This document shows, piece after piece, positions 7,699 to 13,619 of a stretch of DNA of 19,060 bases. The DNA is taken from NCBI GenBank assembly GCA_023460175.1, contig JAEWRC010000190.1:1-19060 (forward strand). The letters are read 5' to 3'. A model generated the notes under the pieces. That model ran no database searches. It was not told the DNA's origin and worked only from the letters and a program-made list of their open reading frames with translations. Both the position numbers and the translations under genes were made by a program. Source of the stretch: Actinomycetes bacterium. Lineage in GTDB: Bacteria > Actinomycetota > Actinomycetes > Mycobacteriales > Mycobacteriaceae. The stretch's first letter is position 1. Each line of letters begins with the position of its first letter.

Positions 7699-7716
7699 GA
7701 ATATAGACAATATTCT
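7699..7716 (-). promoter_or_regulatory. Leaderless promoter and operator of the FCD GntR gene
   Basis: On the minus strand TATATT (7705 down to 7700) is a good -10 placed 6 nt before the GTG start, so transcription is predicted to begin at or next to the start codon. The inverted repeat GAATAT-AGACA-ATATTC (7699-7715) covers this -10. The minus-strand core AGAATATTGTCTAT (7716 to 7703) differs at one base from the element at 4601-4614. No clear -35 is seen, which is common in mycobacterial promoters. Confidence 0.6.
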
Positions 7717-7864
7717 GTGTCTGGCCAGCGACGAACCGCGCGCGACGACAGTCCGCAAAGGTATGTACAAATGAGGGCGACCGGCCCGTCGAACACTGGG
7801 CCGTCGGGCCGGCTCGGGCGCGTGTGCGCAGGACAACGCGCCTTCGGGCGGCCGGTGTCGAAGG

Positions 7865-7894
7865 TTGACATTTGGTGGTGAGGGTGCGTACATA
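7865..7894 (+). promoter_or_regulatory. Sigma-70-type promoter of the UTRA-GntR/IclR regulator pair
   Basis: A consensus -35 TTGACA (7865-7870) is followed after 18 bp by TACATA (7889-7894) as -10. Initiation near 7901 would leave about 33 nt of leader containing the AGGGGAGGT ribosome site before the ATG at 7934. The rest of the 240-bp divergent gap (7694-7933) shows no open frame with coding character. Between 7771 and 7860 I see nothing convincing. Confidence 0.65.
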
Positions 7895-7933
7895 TCGCAT
7901 TGGTTCGACGCAACAGGGGAGGTAAGTCGTCCG

Positions 7934-8674
7934 ATGACCGCCGACTCCGGCGCCGCTCCGGCCTACCAGCGCATTGCCGAGGCGCTGCGCCTGACCGTGC
8001 TGCGCTCCCCGGACGCCGAACTGCGCCTGCCCACCGAGGCCGAACTCGCCGAGGAACACGGGGTCAGTCGGCAGACCGTCCGTCGCGCCTACCAGGAACT
8101 GGTGTCCGACGGGTTGGTGACTCGCACGCCGGGGCGGGGGACCTTCGCCGCCGGCGGTGGCTCCCAGTACCTGCGTCGGTTCGGCACCGTCGAGGACCTG
8201 ATGAGTCTGTCCGTGGACACCGAGATGGAGGTGTTGTCCTCGTTTTCGCGACGCATCGACATCGAGGCGGCCGGCCGGCTCGGACTGTCCAGCGACGTCG
8301 TCGCGACGTTGTCGTTTCGGCGGCTGCACCTGGGCATTCCGTTCTGCGTGACCGACGTCTACCTGCCGCCCGAGTTCGGCGCCCTGATCGACGATGTCCC
8401 GGAAGTGCAGCAGGGCGCCCGGAGTTCGCGAACTATCATCGGCTTGCTCGACCCGGTGTTGCCGGACCCGATCGGCGGTGCCGATCAGACCATCACGGTG
8501 GCGACGGCCGACGAACGCGTGGTCGCCGCGACGGACTGCGAGCCCGGCGAGCCGATGCTGCGCATCGATCGCCTCTACCGGACGATCACCGGTACGGCGG
8601 TCGAGTTGGCGGTGTCCCGGTTCGTCACCTCGCTGTACAGCTACCGATCCAGCCTGCGCCGCACGCGCAGTTGA
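7934..8674 (+). CDS. GntR-family transcriptional regulator, UTRA (HutC-like) subfamily
   Basis: 246 residues from the ATG at 7934, preceded by AGGGGAGGT about 10 nt upstream. An earlier in-frame TTG at 7865 is part of the -35 box and is rejected. The winged helix-turn-helix is at about 10-74, with the recognition stretch LPTEAELAEEHGVSRQTVRR (32-51) and the wing GLVTRTPGRGTFA. The C-terminal ligand domain (about 95-240) ends with the typical UTRA pattern LRIDRLYRTITGTAVELAVSRF. UTRA domains bind small effectors such as organic acids or sugar phosphates. It lies 14 nt upstream of the IclR gene in the same direction, so the two regulators are co-transcribed just ahead of the tct operon. Targets are inferred from position only. 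Confidence 0.9.
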   Translation: MTADSGAAPAYQRIAEALRLTVLRSPDAELRLPTEAELAEEHGVSRQTVRRAYQELVSDGLVTRTPGRGTFAAGGGSQYLRRFGTVEDLMSLSVDTEMEVLSSFSRRIDIEAAGRLGLSSDVVATLSFRRLHLGIPFCVTDVYLPPEFGALIDDVPEVQQGARSSRTIIGLLDPVLPDPIGGADQTITVATADERVVAATDCEPGEPMLRIDRLYRTITGTAVELAVSRFVTSLYSYRSSLRRTRS

Positions 8675-8688
8675 GCAAGAGGAATTCG

Positions 8689-9522
8689 ATGCGGCCTGCC
8701 GACGACGACACCGGCGACACCTCGTTCGTGCCGCAGAGCGGGATCGCCGCGGTGGACCGCGCGGTGGCCGTGCTGGACGCGTTCACCCACGGTGAACTGC
8801 GGCTCGGGGTCAGCGACATCGCGCGCGCCACCGGGCTGAGCACCAGCACCGTGCACCGGGTGCTGGCGTCGCTGTGCACGCATGCGTTGGTGACCAAGGT
8901 CGGTCCGAACTACGCGCTGGGCCCGCGCGTGTTGCAACTGGCCGCCGCCGCGCGCGACACCGGCAACCTCACCGCGGTCGCACGGCCGGTGATGACCCGG
9001 CTGCGCGACAGCACCGGCGAGACGGTGGGTCTGCACGTGGCCAAGAACGGCGGTCGATTCGTCGTCGACCAGGTGGAGAGCACCCAGCCGCTGCGACGCA
9101 CGTATACCGAGTGGGGCCAATCGATTCCGCTGTACCAGGGTGCGCCCAGCCGCGTCCTGCTGGCCTACTCCGACGAGCGGACCATCGCCGAGGTGCTCGC
9201 CGGGCCGTTCGAGAGCATCACCGCGAGCACCGTCATCGACCGCGCGGAACTCACCCGGCAGATCGCCCTGGTCCGGGAGCACGGCTACACGTTCTCGTTC
9301 GAGGAACGAGTGGCCGGGATCCGGTCCATCGCGGTGCCGCTGTGGGATTACACCGGCACGGTGGTCGCGGCGATGAGCGTAACCGGCCCCGCGATGCGGG
9401 TGACCGAGGAATGGATGTACCGGATGTTGCCGGTCATCTTGGCGGCGGCCGCCGACATCTCCGGTGAATTGGGCTACCTGCCCCCGGGTGCGACCGGGCG
9501 CCCATCCGCCGGCTCGAGGTGA
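8689..9522 (+). CDS. IclR-family transcriptional regulator
   Basis: 277 residues. The N-terminal winged helix is at about 20-80 (AVDRAVAVLDAF, then GVSDIARATGLSTSTVHRVL with the recognition helix at 51-60, then HALVTKVGPNYALGPRV). The IclR effector domain spans about 95-262 and includes GLHVAKNGGRFVVDQVE, a region ending GAPSRVLLAY, and FSFEERVAGIRSIAVPLWD. The ATG at 8689 has AGAGGAA a few bases upstream. IclR proteins often control aromatic-acid or carboxylic-acid catabolic operons next to them. This gene lies immediately upstream of the tct promoter, which carries TTCCCG-type repeats that could be its operator. Co-transcribed with the UTRA-GntR gene. Activator versus repressor role is not visible. 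Confidence 0.92.
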   Translation: MRPADDDTGDTSFVPQSGIAAVDRAVAVLDAFTHGELRLGVSDIARATGLSTSTVHRVLASLCTHALVTKVGPNYALGPRVLQLAAAARDTGNLTAVARPVMTRLRDSTGETVGLHVAKNGGRFVVDQVESTQPLRRTYTEWGQSIPLYQGAPSRVLLAYSDERTIAEVLAGPFESITASTVIDRAELTRQIALVREHGYTFSFEERVAGIRSIAVPLWDYTGTVVAAMSVTGPAMRVTEEWMYRMLPVILAAAADISGELGYLPPGATGRPSAGSR

Positions 9523-9525
9523 CGC

Positions 9526-9555
9526 TTGACACACATGGGGCCGCACCCCTAACGT
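9526..9555 (+). promoter_or_regulatory. Predicted promoter of the tct-SDR-MmgE/PrpD operon
   Basis: TTGACA (9526-9531) as -35 and TAACGT (9550-9555) as -10 are separated by 18 bp and begin 4 nt after the IclR stop codon. Initiation near 9562 would give a leader of about 200 nt before tctC. The downstream repeats start at the -10, so a bound regulator could block initiation. Confidence 0.55.
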
Positions 9556-9589
9556 TCCCGTAGCGCGGATGGCCTTCCCGCTACGCGGA
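9555..9589. repeat. Paired 15-bp elements at the tct transcription start, possible IclR operator
   Basis: TTCCCGTAGCGCGGA (9555-9569) and TTCCCGCTACGCGGA (9575-9589) match at 12 of 15 positions and are offset by exactly 20 bp, about two helical turns. The three differing bases make the centres near-inversions of each other, so GTAGCG (9560-9565) and CGCTAC (9579-9584) also form an inverted repeat. Each unit has an imperfect TTCC...GGA palindromic shape. Overlap with the predicted -10 and start fits a repressor site, with the adjacent IclR protein as first candidate. Confidence 0.5.
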
Positions 9590-9601
9590 AAGCTTGCGCA
9601 A

Positions 9602-9722
9602 ATGGCCGTACGTTCTTTGTGCTGCGCGCATGCGGATCAGGCGGCCTGATGGTTGGGCTGAACTGCGCAGACATTAGAAGATTCACATCCACTGAAATGT
9701 GGACTCAGAAATGTACGGCCAT
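9602..9722. repeat. Nested inverted repeats in the tct leader
   Basis: ATGGCCGTAC (9602-9611) is repeated exactly in inverted orientation as GTACGGCCAT (9713-9722), ending 41 bp before the tctC start. Inside it, CTGCGC (9622-9627) faces GCGCAG (9665-9670), a perfect 15-bp palindrome lies at 9636-9650, and TCCAC (9688-9692) faces GTGGA (9699-9703). These could be a pair of operators held in a DNA loop, or a nested RNA fold in the long leader. No known riboswitch is recognised. No coding frame is credible in 9523-9763. Confidence 0.5.
9636..9650. promoter_or_regulatory. Perfect 15-bp palindrome, candidate regulator binding site
   Basis: ATCAGGC-G-GCCTGAT is a perfect inverted repeat with 7-bp arms around one central base, lying 114 bp upstream of tctC in the middle of the non-coding region. 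The size and symmetry suit a dimeric regulator such as the UTRA-GntR or IclR protein encoded just upstream. It could equally be a small hairpin in the leader RNA. Confidence 0.45.
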
Positions 9723-9763
9723 AAGCTAGACCGCGACCCAGATCACAGACGATCGGATATCGA

Positions 9764-10768
9764 ATGACACGTCACACCACCCGCACCATGTTGGTCGGCG
9801 CCGCCACGGTCGCCCTGGCGCTCTCCGGTTGCGCCTCCGAGTCCGAGGGCACGGATTTCTCCGGCGCCAAGCTGCGCTGGGTCGTGTCCAGCGCCCCGGG
9901 CGGCGGATTCGACACCACGACAAGGCAATTGGAACCGTTCTTCGCCGAAGCGCTGGGGACCACGAGCACCGTCGAGAACATGGAGGGTGGCGGCTACGCC
10001 ATCGGCGCGCAGACCATGCTCACCAACGGCGCCGACTGCACCAGCGTCGTCACCCACGGCGTGCCGCACCTGATGTTCTCCTACATGACCCAGTCCGTGG
10101 ACTACGACCTCGACAGCTTCGCCCCGGTCGGCGGGATCAGCATCGAACCCGGCGTCATCCGGGTGCGCAACGACGCGCCGTGGCAGGACATCCAGGCGTT
10201 CGTGGACGACGCGAAGGCCCGGCCCGGCGCCATCAAGATCAGCGTCTCTGACCTGCAGAGCAACAACTACATCGCCCTGCTCCAGATGGAGCGCGACCTG
10301 GGTATCGACCTCAACATCATCGGCTACGACGGCGGCGGGCCCTCGCGGACCGCGCTGGTCAGCGGCGAGGTGGACGCCACCCACGCCGGCGTGTTCAACA
10401 GCCTGGCCATCGCCGACGACACCCGCGTGATCGCCGTCAGCCAGCCCGAGAACAAGTGGCCCGACGTCACCGACGACGCGCCGCCCATCAACGAGGCACT
10501 CGGGGTGGAACTGCCGGCCAACGCCTCCAACTACGTGGTGTTCGCCTCGGCCGAGTGTCGGGACAACAACCCCGAGCGCTACCAGATGCTTGTCGACGCC
10601 CTGAAGACCTCGGTCGAGAACGAGGGTTACCTGAGCACCCTGGCCGACCTCGGCGAGGAGTTCAAGGTCGCCTACCTGACCCCGGACGAGGTCGACGAAC
10701 TCGCCAACCAGTCGCAATCCGACATCGAACAACTCCTCGAGGCGAACCCGAATGCCTTCGGCGGCTGA
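9764..10768 (+). CDS. tctC: TctC-type tricarboxylate-binding lipoprotein (Bug family)
   Basis: 334 residues. The N-terminus is a lipoprotein signal peptide: basic start, hydrophobic core MLVGAATVALALSG, and a lipobox LSGC with the acylated Cys at residue 23, so the mature protein is anchored outside the membrane. The start of the mature region reads LRWVVSSAPGGGFDTTTRQL, followed by VENMEGGGYAIGAQTML. This is the characteristic TctC/Bug opening: a hydrophobic strand, GGG-x-D, then a conserved V-E-N-x-x-GG-x-x-IGA segment that builds the carboxylate pocket. It captures a di- or tricarboxylate and delivers it to TctA/TctB, encoded immediately downstream. Transcribed from the palindrome-rich leader. 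Bug proteins have widely varied ligands, so citrate should not be assumed. Confidence 0.88.
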   Translation: MTRHTTRTMLVGAATVALALSGCASESEGTDFSGAKLRWVVSSAPGGGFDTTTRQLEPFFAEALGTTSTVENMEGGGYAIGAQTMLTNGADCTSVVTHGVPHLMFSYMTQSVDYDLDSFAPVGGISIEPGVIRVRNDAPWQDIQAFVDDAKARPGAIKISVSDLQSNNYIALLQMERDLGIDLNIIGYDGGGPSRTALVSGEVDATHAGVFNSLAIADDTRVIAVSQPENKWPDVTDDAPPINEALGVELPANASNYVVFASAECRDNNPERYQMLVDALKTSVENEGYLSTLADLGEEFKVAYLTPDEVDELANQSQSDIEQLLEANPNAFGG

Positions 10769-11249
10769 TCCTTTGACCGCGACCGAGAACCACACCGGCA
10801 GCGCGGGGGCGAGGCTTGCCCTCGTCTCCGCGCCCGGGGGGATGGCCATCGTCATCGGCGTGCTGGCGTGGATGATGTCGGTGGATCTCAACCCCGCCGA
10901 CAAGGGCTATCCCCGGGCGCTGGCCGGCCTGCTGGTGCTCGTCGGGGTCTGGAACCTGGTCGCCGACCTGCGCGAGCGCGCCGCCGGCGACGAACCCGAC
11001 CCCGAGTACGGCCGGCTGGTCGCCTGGCGGGTGGCGGGCTTCATCGCGCTGATCGCGCTGTCGATCTGGCTGGTCAAGCCCATCGGGTTCTACCCGGCCG
11101 CCGGCCTGCTGGTCCTGGGCGGCCTATTGATCATGGGTGTGCGTAAACCCCTTGTCCTCATTGTCTTTCCGTTGGTGCTGATCGGCCTCGGCTACGTGCT
11201 GTTCACCATGCTGATCGGCGTCCCCCTACCCCTTGCCAGAGGATTCTGA
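10752..11249 (+). CDS. tctB: TctB-type small membrane subunit of a tripartite tricarboxylate transporter
   Basis: 165 residues with about four or five predicted membrane segments (near 31-46, 56-74, and a long hydrophobic stretch from about 95 to 160). This suits the poorly conserved TctB subunit, which is recognised here mainly by size, topology and position between tctC and tctA. The ATG at 10752 lies inside the end of tctC (17-nt overlap) and has GAGG about 9 nt upstream; a TTG a few codons later is an alternative. The stop TGA shares one base with the tctA ATG, giving tight translational coupling. It works with TctA as the membrane part of a secondary, ion-gradient-driven carboxylate importer. 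Confidence 0.85.
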   Translation: MPSAADPLTATENHTGSAGARLALVSAPGGMAIVIGVLAWMMSVDLNPADKGYPRALAGLLVLVGVWNLVADLRERAAGDEPDPEYGRLVAWRVAGFIALIALSIWLVKPIGFYPAAGLLVLGGLLIMGVRKPLVLIVFPLVLIGLGYVLFTMLIGVPLPLARGF

Positions 11250-12793
11250 TGCTGGACAACATCACCGCGGGCCTGGGACTGCTGCTGCAGCCCGCGCCGC
11301 TGATGTGGCTGGTGGTCGGCGTCTCGGTGGGCTTCGTCGTCGGCGTGCTGCCGGGGCTGAGCACCTCCAACACCGCCGCCCTGCTGCTCCCGTTCGCCAT
11401 CACCCTGCCGTTGGAGAACTCCCTGGTGCTCATCGTGAGCATCTATGCCGGAGCGCAATTCGGCGGCGCGGTCCCCGCGATCCTGTTCAACGTGCCCGGT
11501 GAGGCCGGCTTGGCGGTCACCGCCCTGGACGGCTACCCGTTGGCCAAACGCGGTCAGGCGGGGCTGGCGATCGGCATCGCCCGAATGGCCTCGGTGCTCG
11601 GCGGCGTCATCGGCGGGTTCTTCGTGCTGTTCCTGCTCCAACCGCTCGGCGCGCTGTCGCTGAAGTTCGGCGCGCGGGAGATGTTCGCCATCATCGTGCT
11701 CGGCCTGGTGGTCGCCTCGTCGCTGATGGGCGGGTCGGCGCGCAAGGGGCTGCTAATCGGCCTGCTGGGCTTGCTGCTCGCAGTCGTCGGGGTCAGCCCC
11801 GGGACCGCCGAGACCCGGTTCACCTTCGGCGAACTCCAGCTCTACGACGGGATTCCGTTCCTGGCGGCGCTGATCGGCGTCTTCGCGATCAGCGAGATGC
11901 TGATGCTGGTCGGCTCCACCCTGATGCAGAATCGGCAGCGCGAGCAGGCCGTGGACTCCGGCGGGCTGCGCAAGGAGACCCGCGACGCGATCGACGGGGT
12001 CAAGGCCACGTTGAAGGAGCCGGGCGCGGTGGCGCGCTCGAGCGGCGTCGGGATCATCCTCGGCCTCATCCCCGGCCTGGGCGCGGCGGTCGCGAACTTC
12101 ATCAGCTACTCGTTCGAGAAGCGGCGCTCCAAGACGCCCGAGGAATTCGGCAAGGGCAGCCACAAGGGCATCATCGCCTCGGAGTCCTGCGACAACGCGG
12201 TGGCGAGTTCCAGCCTGATCCCGACGTTCACGCTCGGCATCCCCGGCAGCGCCACCATGGCCGTCGTGCTCGCGGCGTTCTACCTGCAGGGCATTCAGCC
12301 CGGACCGCGGGTGCTGCAGAGCAACAGCGCCGAAGTCTACGCGGTGGCGATCGCGCTGATCGCCGCCAGCATCCTGATCCTCCCGCTGGGCGTCGTGCTG
12401 GCCGGGCCGCTGGCGTCGGTGACCAAAGTGCCGCTGTCGTTCCTGGTGCCCACCGTGCTGTTCATGTCGATGGTCGGCGTGTATGCCATCCGCAACTCGA
12501 TCTTCGACGTGGGTCTGGCGCTGTTCTTCGGCGTCATCGGTCTGCTGTTGCGGCTCAACGGATATCCGGTGATCCCGTTGATCCTCGGGATCATCCTGGG
12601 CCCGCTCGCCGAGGAGTATCTGCTGCGCAGTCTGCAGCTCGCCGACGGCCCGGGCTACTTCTTCGGGTCGGTGGTCGTGAACATCCTGTGGGCCCTGCTG
12701 ATCGGTGCCCTGGCGCTGATGGCGGTCTCGGGTCTGCGCAAGCGCCGCGGCGCGGGCACGCCCGCCCCGGAACCGGCCGAGCAGCTCAACTAG
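11249..12793 (+). CDS. tctA: TctA-type large membrane subunit of a tripartite tricarboxylate transporter
   Basis: 514 residues with roughly a dozen membrane segments, the usual TctA length. Two repeated family motifs are present. The first is VLPGLSTSNTAALLLPF (about 33-49), then YAGAQFGGAVPAILFNVPGE and DGYPLAKRGQAG. In the second half come IILGLIPGLGAAVANFISYS, the FGKGSHKGIIASESCDNA segment and TLGIPGSATMA. This is the permease that moves the carboxylate, driven by a proton or sodium gradient, after TctC delivers it. The ATG overlaps the tctB stop by one base and is preceded by AGAGGA. The SDR gene follows after 13 nt. Substrate unknown; the downstream MmgE/PrpD cluster suggests a citrate-, aconitate- or amino-polycarboxylate-like acid. 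Confidence 0.93.
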   Translation: MLDNITAGLGLLLQPAPLMWLVVGVSVGFVVGVLPGLSTSNTAALLLPFAITLPLENSLVLIVSIYAGAQFGGAVPAILFNVPGEAGLAVTALDGYPLAKRGQAGLAIGIARMASVLGGVIGGFFVLFLLQPLGALSLKFGAREMFAIIVLGLVVASSLMGGSARKGLLIGLLGLLLAVVGVSPGTAETRFTFGELQLYDGIPFLAALIGVFAISEMLMLVGSTLMQNRQREQAVDSGGLRKETRDAIDGVKATLKEPGAVARSSGVGIILGLIPGLGAAVANFISYSFEKRRSKTPEEFGKGSHKGIIASESCDNAVASSSLIPTFTLGIPGSATMAVVLAAFYLQGIQPGPRVLQSNSAEVYAVAIALIAASILILPLGVVLAGPLASVTKVPLSFLVPTVLFMSMVGVYAIRNSIFDVGLALFFGVIGLLLRLNGYPVIPLILGIILGPLAEEYLLRSLQLADGPGYFFGSVVVNILWALLIGALALMAVSGLRKRRGAGTPAPEPAEQLN

Positions 12794-12806
12794 AGAGGAG
12801 GCCCGG

Positions 12807-13559
12807 GTGCGGGCCGCAATTGTGACGGGCGCCAGCCGCAACATCGGCCTGGCGATCGCCGGCCGGCTGCTTGCCGACGGCTGGCGGGTGTGTCTGACCG
12901 GACGCGACCGCGACAGCGTGGTCGCGGCGGCCGCCGGACTGGCGGAAGCCGGGGCCGGGGACTCGGTGCGGGCCTTCGCCGGTGACATCGGTATGGAGGA
13001 CGACGTGCGCCGGCTGGTCGACGAAGTGGAAAATGCCTGGGGCGCAGTCGATGCCGTGGTGAACAACGCCGGTATCCGGGCGCACGGGCCCATCGAGTCG
13101 ATGACGGTGCAGAACTGGGACGCGGTGCTGGCCACCGTGCTGACCGGGGCGTTCCTGACGACCCGGGCGGTGCTGCCCGGAATGCGGGAACGCGGGTGGG
13201 GCCGCATCGTGAACATCGCGGGTATGTCCGGGCAGTCCGGCGCCGCCGGCCGAGTTCCGGTGGTGGCGGCCAAGTCCGGGTTGATCGGGCTCACCAAGGC
13301 CTGCGCGCACGAGGCCGACGGATCCGGTGTCACGGTCAACGCCGTCTCGCCCGGCCACATCGACACCCAACGCCGTCCGGGCCTCGGCGACGACGGCACC
13401 GCCGCGCAGCACTACCGGCACCTGGCCGAGCAGGGCAACCCGGTCGGCCGCATCGGCGCGGTCGAGGACGTCGCCGGCGCGGTGTCCTACCTGTGCGGCC
13501 CGGACGCGGGATACGTGACGGGGCAGGTCCTCTCGGTGAACGGCGGTGCGTACATGTAG
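12807..13559 (+). CDS. SDR-fold protein with degenerate catalytic tetrad
   Basis: 250 residues from the GTG at 12807, with a strong GAGGAGG site (12795-12801) upstream. Rossmann hallmarks are present: TGASRNIG (7-14; the second glycine of TGxxxGxG is Asn), Asp60 in the adenine-contacting segment, and NNAG (86-89). Aligned by eye with classical SDRs and without gaps, the catalytic positions read differently. The helix-4 Asn is Val111 (ATVLTGAF), the catalytic Ser is Gly139 (VNIAGMSG), the Tyr is Val152 (RVPVVAAK), and only Lys156 remains. The C-terminus VTGQVLSVNGGAYM is typical for the family. The protein probably still binds NAD(P), but ordinary Tyr-dependent hydride transfer is unlikely. 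It may use a different chemistry or be regulatory. It sits between the transporter and the MmgE/PrpD genes in one operon. Confidence 0.88.
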   Translation: MRAAIVTGASRNIGLAIAGRLLADGWRVCLTGRDRDSVVAAAAGLAEAGAGDSVRAFAGDIGMEDDVRRLVDEVENAWGAVDAVVNNAGIRAHGPIESMTVQNWDAVLATVLTGAFLTTRAVLPGMRERGWGRIVNIAGMSGQSGAAGRVPVVAAKSGLIGLTKACAHEADGSGVTVNAVSPGHIDTQRRPGLGDDGTAAQHYRHLAEQGNPVGRIGAVEDVAGAVSYLCGPDAGYVTGQVLSVNGGAYM

Positions 13560-13619
13560 CGACTTTCCGCCTCACCAGCGGACTTCGAATACATCGCCGA
13601 CATCCCGAAAGGACCCCAG

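Noticed and set aside
7865..7933. Upstream TTG start extending the UTRA-GntR protein by 23 residues
   Set aside because: The TTG is part of a consensus -35 box with a matching -10 downstream, and the ATG at 7934 has a good ribosome site.
9560..9584. GTAGCG/CGCTAC inverted repeat as an intrinsic terminator of the IclR gene
   Set aside because: There is no T-run after it and it sits at the predicted transcription start of the next operon, so an operator role is more likely.
7761..9716. Shared GTACAT/ATGTAC hexamers at 7763-7768, 7888-7893 and 9711-9716 as a common operator
   Set aside because: Only six bases are shared and the flanks do not agree, so this is not enough to call a regulator site.
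11192..13399. Long minus-strand frames opposite tctB, tctA and the SDR gene
   Set aside because: They are repetitive Gln/His/Arg/Asp-rich translations typical of antisense frames in GC-rich DNA; the plus-strand genes are unmistakable.
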